Below are positions 8,628-17,509 of a DNA stretch of 64,000 nt, in pieces. The stretch's first letter is position 1. The number at the start of each line of letters is the position of its first letter. Both the position numbers and the translations under genes were made by a program. The notes below the pieces were generated by a model, which was not told where the DNA came from, made no database searches, and worked only from the letters and a program-made list of their open reading frames with translations. The DNA is from G963675935 sp963675935 (GTDB lineage Bacteria > Planctomycetota > Planctomycetia > Pirellulales > Thermoguttaceae). The stretch covers positions 248,001-312,000 of the forward strand of contig CAXXPV010000008.1 of the NCBI GenBank assembly GCA_963675935.2, in the 5' to 3' direction.

Positions 8628-9332
8628 ATGAAATCGCTTACGATTCCAGGCTTGCTTCTGGGCATTTTGCTCGTCCTTCCACTGTCGTTGAAGGCCGCGG
8701 ATCCATCGGACAATGCCGCCGAGCCGAAAGCCGGAGAGGCAAAGCCTCAAACGGAGCCAAGTCAACCTTCAAAGTCGTCTGATAAGAAGCCACGCTTCCC
8801 TCGCCTGTATCCGCCGGTGATTGACGCCAAAGCGGCCGGCGTCGAGGCGATCAAGCAGTTCGATACGGATCACGACGGCAAGATCAGCGGCAAGGAGTTA
8901 GACAAGTGCCCAGGGCTAAAGGCTGCCATCGACAAGATCGACCCGAGCGGCAAAGGCGAAATCACCGCCGCCGACATCGCCGCCAGGATTAAGGCTTGGC
9001 AAGATTCCAAACTCGGCCGGATGTCGCTGTCGTGCAGCGTGAAGAAGAATGGCCAACCGTTGGAAGAAGCGGAAGTGAAGTTCGTGCCCGAAAAGTTCCT
9101 CGGCGACAAGTTTAAGACTGCCACGGGCAAGACTGACGCGAACGGGATGGCGATGCTCAGCATTCCGCGAATCAATCCGCCGGGCGTCGCGCCGGGCTTC
9201 TATCGCGTGGAGATTACCAAGGACGGCGAAACAATCCCCGCGAAGTACAACACCGACACGATTTTAGGCCAGGAAGTCGCCTTGGACGCCAAGGGAATCC
9301 AGGAAGGGATCAAGTTCAACTTGGACTACTGA
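8628..9332 (+). CDS. secreted EF-hand / carboxypeptidase-regulatory-like protein
   Basis: A 234-residue protein. It has a signal peptide (MKSLTIPGLLLGILLVLPLS), a low-complexity Glu/Lys/Pro/Ser linker to about residue 50, an EF-hand pair (DTDHDGKISGKEL and a second, degenerate loop DPSGKGEITAADI), then a C-terminal transthyretin/carboxypeptidase-regulatory-like beta domain (CSVKKNGQPLEEAEVKFVPE). This C-terminal module is typical of planctomycete exported proteins of unknown role. ATG 8628 is chosen because upstream codons precede the signal peptide without conserved character. It is divergent from ubiD and convergent with dprA. Confidence 0.85.
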   Translation: MKSLTIPGLLLGILLVLPLSLKAADPSDNAAEPKAGEAKPQTEPSQPSKSSDKKPRFPRLYPPVIDAKAAGVEAIKQFDTDHDGKISGKELDKCPGLKAAIDKIDPSGKGEITAADIAARIKAWQDSKLGRMSLSCSVKKNGQPLEEAEVKFVPEKFLGDKFKTATGKTDANGMAMLSIPRINPPGVAPGFYRVEITKDGETIPAKYNTDTILGQEVALDAKGIQEGIKFNLDY

Positions 9333-9343
9333 TTCCGCGTTAC

Positions 9344-10459
9344 TCACGGCCGAATTACCATCGTTCCGCTCAATCGGCGAATCAGCCGGCGCATCTCCAA
9401 CACGCTGATCGTTGATAGCACCTGCGGAATCGGCAGCCCGGTGTTGGCGACAATCTCGTCGATCGGCGTGGCCTCGCCGCGAACCGCCGAAAGCACCTGC
9501 TGCTCCAACTCGTTCAAGAGCAACTCGGCCGGATGATGAATCTTCTGGCCGTCGTCGCGCGGCGCGGCCTCGACCAGCGGGCCAAGCTCCTCGATCACGT
9601 CGTCGGGCGACTCGATCAGCCGCGCCCCGTCGCGGATCAACTGGTGGCAGCCGCGGCACGCCCGGCCATCGACGTTGCCCGGAATGGCGAAAACCTCGCG
9701 GCCTTGCTCCATTGCGTGGCGCGCGGTGATGAGCGCGCCGCTCCGCTCGGCGGCCTCGACGACAATCACGCCTAGCGACATCCCGCTGATGATGCGATTC
9801 CTTTGCGGAAACGCCCCGGACATCGGCTGGGCGTGCGGCGGCGATTCGCTCAGCAAAGCCCCGTGCAGGGCCACTTCGGCGGCAAGCCGGTCGTGTTCGG
9901 GCGGATAGATGTTCATGACTCCGCTGGCCAACACGGCAACCGTCCGTCCGCCGGCCTCCATCGCGCCGCGATGGGCCGCCGCGTCGATGCCCCGGGCCAG
10001 GCCGCTTACGATGGTAAACCCCGCCCGGGCCAAACCGGCGGCAAACCGCTCGGCCTGACGCAAACCGTATTGCGTGCCGTGACGCGTGCCGACGATGCCG
10101 ACGGCCAGGGCGTCGTTCGGCCGCAACTCGCCGCGAACGAACAACACGCCGGGCGGATCGTGAATTTCGCGGAGCGCACGCGGATAGTCGGCGTCGGCGT
10201 CGGTGACAATGGCAATGCCGTGTTCCCGGCACAGGGCGATTTCGGCCTCGGCGTCAATCTCGCGCCGGGCGTCGGCGATGGCATTGGCCAACTTCGGCCC
10301 AACACCCTGCACGTCGCGCAGTTGGTCCATCGGCGCGGCCAGAACCGCCCGGGACGTGCCGAATCGTTCGAGCAACGACTTTCGTGTGCGCGGACCGACG
10401 CCCGAAACCAGACAGAGGCGAAGCGTATCGACGAGGCTATCCGGGGCGGGGGCATCCAT
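9344..10459 (-). CDS. dprA: DNA-processing protein DprA
   Basis: A 371-residue DprA/Smf, the single-strand DNA binding protein that loads RecA on incoming DNA during natural transformation. The order is an N-terminal helix-hairpin-helix-like region (LVSGVGPRTRKSLLERFG), an extended Rossmann core (VGIVGTRHGTQYG; FTIVSGLARGIDAAAHRGAM; FPQRNRIISGMSLGVIVVEA; HAMEQGREVFAIPGN), and a C-terminal winged-helix DprA_WH domain (residues ~310-371). ATG 10459 gives MDAPAPDSL; codons upstream run into the 85-bp hairpin repeat and are not part of the gene. Confidence 0.96.
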   Translation of the reverse strand: MDAPAPDSLVDTLRLCLVSGVGPRTRKSLLERFGTSRAVLAAPMDQLRDVQGVGPKLANAIADARREIDAEAEIALCREHGIAIVTDADADYPRALREIHDPPGVLFVRGELRPNDALAVGIVGTRHGTQYGLRQAERFAAGLARAGFTIVSGLARGIDAAAHRGAMEAGGRTVAVLASGVMNIYPPEHDRLAAEVALHGALLSESPPHAQPMSGAFPQRNRIISGMSLGVIVVEAAERSGALITARHAMEQGREVFAIPGNVDGRACRGCHQLIRDGARLIESPDDVIEELGPLVEAAPRDDGQKIHHPAELLLNELEQQVLSAVRGEATPIDEIVANTGLPIPQVLSTISVLEMRRLIRRLSGTMVIRP

Positions 10460-10544
10460 CAAGACGTCCTTTTGGGTTGGTGCAAAAAGTATAACCCAAA
10501 AGCGAATTCGGCGCAAGCCACCCCGGTGGGCGAGAAAGTAGAAA

Positions 10545-10629
10545 GTAGGGTGGGACAAGCTTGCGCAGTCCCACCAGAAAACATCGAGAAAAACGCTTGG
10601 TGGGACTGCGCAAGCTTGTCCCACCCTAC
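10545..10629. repeat. GTAGGGTGGGACAAGC hairpin element, copy 1
   Basis: An 85-bp inverted repeat: GTAGGGTGGGACAAGCTTGC...GTCCCACC, a short loop, then the exact complement ending CCCACCCTAC. It lies between the divergent starts and stops of dprA and the epimerase gene. Copies 2 and 3 are at 17071-17153 and, inside a coding sequence, 60871-60953. Confidence 0.92.
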
Positions 10630-10642
10630 AGTTCCCAAACGA

Positions 10643-11815
10643 TCAGGCCGCCTCGCGCAGCTTGGGATGAATCGACGGCGCCGATTCCGTTCCCCACGCC
10701 TGTTCGAGCATCCAATCGACGATCCGCGGCGCGGCTTGACCGTCGCCGTAAGGACTCCGGTCGATCTGATGCAGCGAATAGGCCGACCGATCGGTCAGCA
10801 GCAGGCTCGTCCGATCGACGATCCGAAAGACGTCGGTCCCGACCAGTTCGACCGCGCCGGCCTCGACGGCCTCGGGCCGCTCGGTGGTCTCGCGCATCAC
10901 GAGCACCGGCTTGCGCAACGACGGGGCCTCTTCCTGCACTCCGCCGGAATCCGTCAGGATCAAATCGGCCCGATCCATCAGCCAGACGAACTCGGGATAG
11001 GGCGCCGGCTCGCAGAGCCGGATGTTCGACTGGCCGGAGAGCAGCCGGCCGACCGGCTCGCGGACGTTCGGGTTCAGATGCACCGGATAGAGAAACTCGA
11101 CATCGGGAAAACGCCGGGCGAGGACGGAAATCGCCGTACACATTTTTTCCATGCCGTCGCCGAAGTTCTCGCGGCGGTGGCCGGTGATCAGCACCATGCG
11201 GCGATCGGCCAGCGCGGCGTATTTTTCGGCCCAGGGTCGATCGTGGCCTCGCTCGCGGGCGACGGTCCACAACAGCGCGTCGATCACCGTGTTGCCGGTC
11301 ACGCGAACGGCGTCGGCCGAAACGCCCTCGGCCCGGAGGTTTTCCTCGGCCCGCTCGGTTGGGGCGCAGTGCAGCGAAGTGGCCAAACTGGCGATGCGGC
11401 GGTTCATTTCCTCGGGCCACGGGGCCTGGAGATCGCCGGTGCGCAGTCCGGCTTCGACGTGAACCAGCGGCACGCGGCGATAGAACGCGGCCAGCGCGGC
11501 GGCCATCACCGTGGTGGTGTCGCCCTGCGCGACGATGCAATCGGGCTTGTATTCGGCCAACACGGCGTCGAGGCCCGTCAGACAACGCGACGTCACCTCG
11601 GCCAGCGTTTGGCCGGGCGACATCAGATCGAGATCGCGATCCACCTCGATGCCGAAATAGTCGGTGACCTGATCGAGCATCTGACGGTGTTGGCCCGTCG
11701 CACAGACAATCGTTTCGATCCGATCGCCGAGTTTGCGGCACTCATGGACGACGGGGGCCATTTTGATGGCCTCGGGCCGGGTGCCGAATGTTAGCAGGGC
11801 TCGCAGTTTTTTCAT
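10643..11815 (-). CDS. wecB: UDP-N-acetylglucosamine 2-epimerase (non-hydrolysing)
   Basis: A 390-residue GT-B fold enzyme interconverting UDP-GlcNAc and UDP-ManNAc for envelope polysaccharide synthesis. Signatures: GTRPEAIKMAPVV at the N-terminus, VQGDTTT-like VAQGDTTTVMAA, VHVEAGLRTGD, TGHRRENFGDGM and DLILTDSGGVQEEAPSLRKP. The length is normal. ATG 11815 is preceded by an in-frame weak start at 11833 that falls beside the 122-bp repeat. No polysaccharide operon is visible around it. Confidence 0.95.
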   Translation of the reverse strand: MKKLRALLTFGTRPEAIKMAPVVHECRKLGDRIETIVCATGQHRQMLDQVTDYFGIEVDRDLDLMSPGQTLAEVTSRCLTGLDAVLAEYKPDCIVAQGDTTTVMAAALAAFYRRVPLVHVEAGLRTGDLQAPWPEEMNRRIASLATSLHCAPTERAEENLRAEGVSADAVRVTGNTVIDALLWTVARERGHDRPWAEKYAALADRRMVLITGHRRENFGDGMEKMCTAISVLARRFPDVEFLYPVHLNPNVREPVGRLLSGQSNIRLCEPAPYPEFVWLMDRADLILTDSGGVQEEAPSLRKPVLVMRETTERPEAVEAGAVELVGTDVFRIVDRTSLLLTDRSAYSLHQIDRSPYGDGQAAPRIVDWMLEQAWGTESAPSIHPKLREAA

Positions 11816-11823
11816 GGTTAGGC

Positions 11824-11945
11824 GTCGTATCAAATGAAGTTGCCCAAATTGTCGTAGGACGGATTTCCAAATCCGTCACGAAAACCGGGACGGATTCGGA
11901 AATCCGTCCTACATCACATTGCGCAAATTGTTCTGTTGCGAGTCC
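11824..11945. repeat. 122-bp dispersed element, copy B
   Basis: Same ends and length as 3831-3952, with the central arms GTAGGACGGATTTCCAAATC and complement. It overlaps the last ~37 bases of the methyltransferase gene and supplies its stop codon. Confidence 0.88.
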
Positions 11946-12796
11946 TTGCCATCTTTTTCGCCACTGGGTTTCTCGGCCACGAGTACGAAGCTGTACTCGC
12001 ACAGCGGGATCCCGTAGGCTGGAATCGGTTGATCGTAAATCGCGGCCACGCGAAGCCCCGCCTGTTCGACGCTGCCGATCAGACCTCGCCGCGAGAACCG
12101 ACGGAACTCCAGAGTGAATCCGCCGCCGCCGTGGAAATGGAGGTCGTCGAATCGCTCGATGCGTCCGTCGCGGCGATGGTTTACCAAAACTCGCCGCTCG
12201 CCCTCGGTTTCAATCCGCCACTGGTGCAAATCGGGAAAGCGTTCGCAGGTGGCGGGCTGCCGCGAGGTGGGGACGGTGATGATGGCCGCTCCGCCGGGCT
12301 TCAACAGCCGCCGAATGCCATCAAAGGCCCTGCCGACCGGCGGCTCGATGTGTTCCAGAACGTCGGTGCAGGTGATGAAGTCGAGGCTCTCGAGCGGCCA
12401 TCGCTTCCAATCGACATTGCAGATGTCCAGCTTCGGCTTGTGATCGTAGAAGGTGTTCACGTAGTTGAACTTCTTGGCCAGCAGTCGGGCATAGCCCCAG
12501 TCGGAAAAGCCGGCGCCTCGAATGTTCTTCCGAGACTTCATGCGTGCCAACACGAGTTCGTCGGGTGAAAAACGGGCCGTCACCGCGTACATCATCGAAC
12601 GCAGGCGTCCGTAGCAGCCACACTTGACGCAGCGCCCGCTCTCGCGGGATATTTGGTTTTGCGGCAGGCAATTCTGCGAACCGCAGATGTTGCAGAGGAA
12701 AATTGCTTGCGGAGAATCATCCACGTTCGCCGGGGTCGCCGGCGTTGGGGGGGATTTTTGCAACGCCCGCAGAAAATTCCTTGCCCGATTCCTCAA
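11909..12796 (-). CDS. class I SAM-dependent methyltransferase with N-terminal zinc-ribbon-like motif
   Basis: About 295 residues. An N-terminal Cys cluster (CNICGS ... CVKCGCYGRLRSM) probably binds zinc, followed by a Rossmann methyltransferase core with DVLEHIEPPVGRAFDGIRRL and LLKPGGAAIITVP, the usual motif pair of Methyltransf_11/23 families. The substrate is unknown; such proteins often sit in glycan or lipid loci. The last dozen residues (DSQQNNLRNVM) and the stop come from the 122-bp repeat, so the native C-terminus is altered. The start is unclear: the TTG at 12796 is far from AAGGAG, while an in-frame ATC at 12814 lies seven bases after it. Confidence 0.75.
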   Translation of the reverse strand: MRNRARNFLRALQKSPPTPATPANVDDSPQAIFLCNICGSQNCLPQNQISRESGRCVKCGCYGRLRSMMYAVTARFSPDELVLARMKSRKNIRGAGFSDWGYARLLAKKFNYVNTFYDHKPKLDICNVDWKRWPLESLDFITCTDVLEHIEPPVGRAFDGIRRLLKPGGAAIITVPTSRQPATCERFPDLHQWRIETEGERRVLVNHRRDGRIERFDDLHFHGGGGFTLEFRRFSRRGLIGSVEQAGLRVAAIYDQPIPAYGIPLCEYSFVLVAEKPSGEKDGKDSQQNNLRNVM

Positions 12797-13051
12797 CGCG
12801 CCGATTACAACGATGGCTCGACTCCTTTCTGAGAATCACGGCGGGAGTATATGATATTCCCACCGCCGGGGGCAACATCAACTTCCATCGTTCGCCATCG
12901 GGGGGGTGGGGGCACTTTTCAGCAGGCTGCTAGCCGTCACGTTTGTGTGGCGAGGCGAGGTCTGAAAATTTGCCGGTTTTCCCCACTTCCCCTAAGTCGC
13001 AATCCTTGATGAGATTTTCGGATTGCCGCCATTCCGTCGGGGGGGTGGTAG

Positions 13052-13080
13052 TGCTTTTTACACGACCCATACGCTATACT
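13052..13080 (+). promoter_or_regulatory. candidate promoter for the 13126 gene
   Basis: A -10 hexamer TATACT at 13075-13080 with a weak -35 TGCTTT 17 bases upstream; the start codon follows about 45 bases later. The rest of the 12,797-13,125 gap shows no gene. Confidence 0.4.
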
Positions 13081-13125
13081 TATGCCAACGTGGAAACCTG
13101 CCCGTATTTTTGAGGAGTGCCGTCA

Positions 13126-13836
13126 ATGAACCGAATCTTATGGATTCTCATGGTCGTAATGTTGTATCCGGTCTTGGCGATGTCGCAGACCAGTTCTTCG
13201 CCGAGCGGCGGGGCGCCGCCCTACCAGCCCGCCGTGCCTTCGCCTTCGGTGAGCAACTATGGCGGCGGTTATTATGGGGGCAACACTGGCGGCGGGACGG
13301 TCGCCGGCTCGGCATTGAACGGCATGGCCAGCGTCATCAGCGCGAAGGGCGACTACAATCTTTCAACCTCGGCGGCCGCGGTCAACATGACGCAGGCCGA
13401 GAGGAACGAAATCCAAAATCGGCAACAGTGGACGAACACCTACTTCGACATGCGTGCCACGAATCGTCAGGCGCGCGCCGCCGAGCGTGGATCGACCCCG
13501 ACGATGGAACAACTGACGCGAATCGCCCGCGAGGGCGCGCCGCGGCCGCTTAGCCCGAGCCAGTTGGACCCTGTCAACGGCAAACTTTCTTGGCCGAACG
13601 CCTTGCAGCAGGACGGGTTTGCCAAGCAGCGCGGCGAAGTGGAGAAGATTTTCGCCGACTGGGCCCGCTACGGCGGCCTGAGCTATTCGGACCAAAACAA
13701 GGCTCGCCAAACCATCGACGCCATGTTCAGCGAACTGAAGTCGCACATCAAAGACATTCCGCCGCAAGATTACGTTGCGTGCCGGAGTTATCTCGAAAGC
13801 TTGAGTTACGCGGCGACCAAAACCGAATTGCAGTAA
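13126..13836 (+). CDS. secreted hypothetical protein, Gly/Tyr-rich N-terminus
   Basis: A 236-residue exported protein of unknown family. Signal peptide MNRILWILMVVMLYPVLAMS, then a Pro/Ser stretch and a Gly/Tyr-rich segment (YGGGYYGGNTGGGT), then an alpha-helical body. That body contains NRQQWTNTYFDMRATNRQAR and a C-terminal helical region with conserved-looking Trp/Tyr, SPSQLDPVNGKLSWPNALQQ. Proteins with this general layout recur in planctomycetes. GAGGAG eight bases before ATG 13126 decides the start over the upstream GTG at 13117. Confidence 0.8.
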   Translation: MNRILWILMVVMLYPVLAMSQTSSSPSGGAPPYQPAVPSPSVSNYGGGYYGGNTGGGTVAGSALNGMASVISAKGDYNLSTSAAAVNMTQAERNEIQNRQQWTNTYFDMRATNRQARAAERGSTPTMEQLTRIAREGAPRPLSPSQLDPVNGKLSWPNALQQDGFAKQRGEVEKIFADWARYGGLSYSDQNKARQTIDAMFSELKSHIKDIPPQDYVACRSYLESLSYAATKTELQ

Positions 13837-13946
13837 TCGATCACAGACGAATACTATACGGTGAACGGCTGGAAGTGCAACAAACTTTCCCATCCGTGTA
13901 GAATGTTTCACACCCTCCCGTGCAAGGTATAAAGAGGATTTCGAGC

Positions 13947-15650
13947 ATGAATACGAAAAAATCACTTTTGTTTTTAGCGGTATGCGGATGTCTGATCTTG
14001 TCGGGCGTCATCGCGTCGGCGGCCGAAAAAACGACCGCAGCGCTGGTGGCCGATCTGAAATCCGCCGATGAGGGCGTTCGGCTCCAGGCCGTCAACGAAC
14101 TGGCCGGCGTCAAGGCCGCCGCGGCCGTCGGCCCGCTGACGGAATTGCTCGGCGACAAGTCGGCCGCGGTGCGTGCCCATGCCGCTTATGCGCTCGGCGC
14201 GATTGGCGAACCGGCGAAGCCGGCGGTCGCCGCGTTGTCGAAGTTGATTAAAGACGCCGATCCCGTGGTTCGCCGTCAAGCCGTGAAGGCGATTGTGCGG
14301 ATTCATCCCGGTCCGCAAGTGGTCGTGCCGCTGGCCGCGAAGCTGCTGGAAGACGCGGACTCTGGCGTACGTCTGTGCGTGCTTCAGGCGATTGCCGAGG
14401 CCGGTCCCAAGGCCGTGCCGAGTTTGATCGAAGCCCTGAAGAACGATCGCACGGCCGACGACTACTGGGCGTGTCTTGCGTTGCGTGAGATCGGACCCGC
14501 GGCCAAGGCGGCCGTGCCGGCGCTCGCCGAGAAGCTGAAAAAGGACGCTCGTCCCGAGATTCGCCGTGAGATCATCTTGACGCTGGCCACGATGGACGGC
14601 GCCGCAGAGCCGGCTGTCGGAGCGATTGTCGAAGCCTTGAAAAACGAACACACCGCCGCGGCGGCCACCTACGCGCTCGGGCGCATCGGGCAGCTTCCGG
14701 CCGACGCCGAGGCCGTGGTCCGGGCGAATGCCAAGAGCAAGGACAAGTTCCTCAGCACGACGAGCCTGTGGACGTTGGCCCGGATTCATCCGGAAGACAA
14801 ACAAATTCGGCGCGAGGCCACGGAGCGTTTGGTCGAGGGGCTGAAAGACGGAGACGCTTTCGTCCGCGTGACATCCGCCCGGGCGTTGGCCGCGTTGCCG
14901 CCGGCGCCGGAAATCACGCTTCCGATTTGGGAGAAGGCGCTGAAGGACGCCGACGAGGCGACCATGCGACATGCGATGGACGCCTTGGCGACGCTTGGCG
15001 CGCCGGCCGTGCCGGGCTTGGTCGCCGCGTTGAAGCACGAAAATGTCCGCGATGAAGTGGCTCATATTTTAGGGCAGATCGGTCCCGCGGCGGCGCCCGC
15101 GACGGAAGCGTTGGCCAATCTGGTTGCCGACAAGGACGAGCAAACGGCGCACGAGGCGACGCTGGCCCTGGCGAAGATCGGTCCGGGGGCGAAAGCGGCG
15201 GTGCCGGCGTTGGTCAAGGCGCTCGCGTCGGGCGAGGGGCCGAACACGCCCGCCGTGGCTTACACGCTGGGCCGCATTGGCCCGGATGCCGCCGCGGCCG
15301 AGCCGGCCTTGGCAAAATTGCTGAAGAGTTCCAACACGGGAGTCGCCCTGGCCGGTGCTTGGGCCTTGGTGCAAATCCGTCCCGCGTCGGCGGAACTGGC
15401 CGCGCAGACGCTGCCGGCACTGACGGCGGGCCTTGCCCACCGCGAGCCGCTGGCTCGTCTCGGCGCGGCCGAAGCGTTGGGCCAATTGGGCCCTGCGGCG
15501 AAAACGGCCGTTCCAGCCCTGAAAAAGATCGTAAGCGACGAGGAAGACCCCGCCGTTTGCGACGCGGCGGCGAAAGCCCTGGCCTTGATCACGGGCGACT
15601 CGGGCGTGATTCGCCACAAGCGGATCGTTCCTCTGCGCCGCCGTATGTAA
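13947..15650 (+). CDS. exported HEAT-repeat protein
   Basis: A 567-residue protein with a signal peptide (SLLFLAVCGCLILSGVIASAA) followed by about a dozen HEAT/PBS-lyase-type helical repeats of 35-40 residues, with the recurring pattern AVPAL..xL.D....VR..AA.ALG.IGP. Such solenoids are protein-binding scaffolds; the presumed location is periplasmic. No catalytic motif is visible. ATG 13947 is preceded by GAGG. It ends ten bases before the STAS gene, so the two are probably co-transcribed. Confidence 0.88.
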   Translation: MNTKKSLLFLAVCGCLILSGVIASAAEKTTAALVADLKSADEGVRLQAVNELAGVKAAAAVGPLTELLGDKSAAVRAHAAYALGAIGEPAKPAVAALSKLIKDADPVVRRQAVKAIVRIHPGPQVVVPLAAKLLEDADSGVRLCVLQAIAEAGPKAVPSLIEALKNDRTADDYWACLALREIGPAAKAAVPALAEKLKKDARPEIRREIILTLATMDGAAEPAVGAIVEALKNEHTAAAATYALGRIGQLPADAEAVVRANAKSKDKFLSTTSLWTLARIHPEDKQIRREATERLVEGLKDGDAFVRVTSARALAALPPAPEITLPIWEKALKDADEATMRHAMDALATLGAPAVPGLVAALKHENVRDEVAHILGQIGPAAAPATEALANLVADKDEQTAHEATLALAKIGPGAKAAVPALVKALASGEGPNTPAVAYTLGRIGPDAAAAEPALAKLLKSSNTGVALAGAWALVQIRPASAELAAQTLPALTAGLAHREPLARLGAAEALGQLGPAAKTAVPALKKIVSDEEDPAVCDAAAKALALITGDSGVIRHKRIVPLRRRM

Positions 15651-15660
15651 AGGATTTTTC

Positions 15661-16062
15661 ATGCCGTTGCTGAAACAGGAAGTCAAGGACGATGTTTGCA
15701 TCGTCGTCATCGACGCGGTGCAACTTGTCGACGACGCGGTCCTCGAACAGTGCCGGCGCGAACTCCTGGAACTGCTGAGCATCTCGCCGGAGAAAAACCT
15801 CCTGTTGCACTTCGGCCGAGTGACGTTCATGTCGTCGTCGGCGCTGGGGATGTTGATCCGCGTCAGTAAGAAGTGCAAGGAGTACAACGTCGCGCTCAAG
15901 CTGTGCGCCATCGCCCCCGAAATCCGGCAGGTGTTCAAAATCACCGGCCTGGACAAGGTGTTCGACATCCGCGACGACGCGGCCGGGGCGATGGAGGCGT
16001 TCAAGAAAAGCGGCGGGCTGTTCTTCCGCAAGAGCCGCCCGGCAAGCTATGAAGTGACGTGA
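15661..16062 (+). CDS. STAS-domain anti-sigma factor antagonist-like protein
   Basis: A 133-residue single STAS domain of the SpoIIAA/RsbV type. These proteins bind anti-sigma kinases and are switched by phosphorylation of one Ser. The expected site is in VTFMSSSALGMLIRVSKKC, at about residue 58. The fold pattern (DVCIVVIDAVQLVDD; LKLCAIAPEIRQVFKITGLD) is complete. No sigma factor or anti-sigma kinase is adjacent, so the partner is unknown. It follows the HEAT gene by ten bases and nearly abuts bioB. Confidence 0.9.
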   Translation: MPLLKQEVKDDVCIVVIDAVQLVDDAVLEQCRRELLELLSISPEKNLLLHFGRVTFMSSSALGMLIRVSKKCKEYNVALKLCAIAPEIRQVFKITGLDKVFDIRDDAAGAMEAFKKSGGLFFRKSRPASYEVT

Positions 16063-16067
16063 CATTC

Positions 16068-17048
16068 ATGCCTTTCCCCACCCGCTGGCAAAACCTGGCC
16101 GATCGTGCGCTCGACGATCAACCGCTGTCGCCCGACGACGGCTTGGCCGTTCTGCGCAGCGACGACGTGGAACTACTCGACCTGTTGGCGGCCGTCTACC
16201 GAGTGCGCCGCCGCTGGTTCGGCAACGAGGTGCGTCTGAACTACTTGATCAACGCCAAGAGCGGGCATTGCGGCGAAGATTGCGGCTACTGCGCCCAGTC
16301 GCGGGTGTCGAAGGCCGACATCGCCCGCTACCACTTGGTCGACGCCGACGAAATCCTCGAAGGCGCCAGGCTTGCCGCCGAAAACAAGGCGAAAACCTAT
16401 TGCGCGGTCATCTCCGGACGCTCGCCGACCGACGCGGAACTCGACACGCTCGCCCGGGTCATTCCGCAAATCAAGGCGGCCTACGGGCTGAAAATTTGCT
16501 TCTCGGTCGGCCTGCTCTCGGTCGAACAGGCGAAAAAAATGAAGGCCGCCGGCGTCGATCGGGTAAACCACAACCTGAATACGAGCGAACGGTTTTATCC
16601 AAAAATTTGCACCACGCACGCCTACCGCGATCGGCTCGCCACGCTCGAAGCCGTCCGCGAGGCGGGGCTGGAAATCTGTTCGGGCGGAATCGTCGGCATG
16701 GGCGAGGACGATGCCGACGTGGTCGAACTGGCCCTGCGGCTGGGTGGTTTGCGGGCCGAGGCCACGCCGGTCAATTTCCTGCTGCCGATTCCCGGCATCC
16801 CCCTGGAAGGAGTCCGGCGGCTCAATCCACGCTACTGTCTGAAGGTTTTGGCCCTGTTTCGGCTGGCCAATCCGCGGGGCGAGCTTCGGATCGCCGCCGG
16901 GCGCGAGGTTCACATCGGGCCGTTGCAGCCGCTGGGGCTGTATGCGGCCAACTCGATTTTCGTCGGCGGATACCTTACCACCGGGGGGCAAGCACCGGAG
17001 GACGACCGCCGAATGATCGAATCATTAGGCTTTTCAATCGCCAAGTAG
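16068..17048 (+). CDS. bioB: biotin synthase
   Basis: A 326-residue radical-SAM enzyme inserting sulfur into dethiobiotin, the last step of biotin synthesis. The [4Fe-4S] motif is GHCGEDCGYCAQS (CxxxCxxC); further hallmarks are VNHNLNTSERFYPKICTTH and the C-terminal ANSIFVGGYLTTGG. ATG 16068 is chosen. A GTG at 16059 overlapping the STAS stop would add three residues and allow translational coupling. No other bio genes are seen in the window. Confidence 0.96.
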   Translation: MPFPTRWQNLADRALDDQPLSPDDGLAVLRSDDVELLDLLAAVYRVRRRWFGNEVRLNYLINAKSGHCGEDCGYCAQSRVSKADIARYHLVDADEILEGARLAAENKAKTYCAVISGRSPTDAELDTLARVIPQIKAAYGLKICFSVGLLSVEQAKKMKAAGVDRVNHNLNTSERFYPKICTTHAYRDRLATLEAVREAGLEICSGGIVGMGEDDADVVELALRLGGLRAEATPVNFLLPIPGIPLEGVRRLNPRYCLKVLALFRLANPRGELRIAAGREVHIGPLQPLGLYAANSIFVGGYLTTGGQAPEDDRRMIESLGFSIAK

Positions 17049-17070
17049 TAGGGTGGGGCGGCTACAAAAA

Positions 17071-17153
17071 GTAGGGTGGGACAAGCGTAGCGCAGTCCCA
17101 CCAGGCGTCTTTTTCCATTTTTGGTGGGACTGCGCAAGCTTGTCCCACCCTAC
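17071..17153. repeat. GTAGGGTGGGACAAGC hairpin element, copy 2
   Basis: An 83-bp inverted repeat just after bioB, preceded by a partial arm (GTAGGGTGGGGCGGC) at about 17048. Same family as 10545-10629. It may also act as a bidirectional terminator. Confidence 0.9.
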
Positions 17154-17261
17154 TGTCAGCTTCCTGCGGATTGAGATTTTTAGCATTTCAATCGCCCGTT
17201 GACCTGCGGCCGTGGTTCTGGCATAATGGCGGGTCTTCACCACCGATCAAAGGAGTTCTTT

Positions 17262-17450
17262 GTGAGTCATTGCAGCGAGCGCAAGCGGGAGCTACGTCGT
17301 CGTCGTCATCGCAAGAAGAAGCTTGCGATTTTGTCGCGGAAGTTGGAAAAGGCCACGGTTTCAGAGCGAGTGGTCATCGCCGATAAGCTGCGAGCTCTGA
17401 CGCCCGGCGGCGACGTGATCATTGCCCGGCTCGATCTCGAGAAGCGATAG
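17262..17450 (+). CDS. small basic protein, DUF6800-like
   Basis: A 62-residue, very basic protein: SERKRELRRRRHRKKKLAIL, a Lys/Glu-rich helix, then IADKLRALTPGGDVIIARL. The start is GTG at 17262, with AAAGGAG six bases upstream. The pattern (Arg/Lys-rich helix then LTPG..VI) resembles a small family, DUF6800, annotated in planctomycetes; the assignment is from memory of the pattern and its function is unknown. It is probably a nucleic-acid binding or ribosome-associated protein by charge alone. Confidence 0.7.
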   Translation: MSHCSERKRELRRRRHRKKKLAILSRKLEKATVSERVVIADKLRALTPGGDVIIARLDLEKR

Positions 17451-17509
17451 TCGGCAGCGTTTGCGACGACCCTCCATCTGGCGTACAATTGAGTTGGAGG
17501 AGTTGGAAA

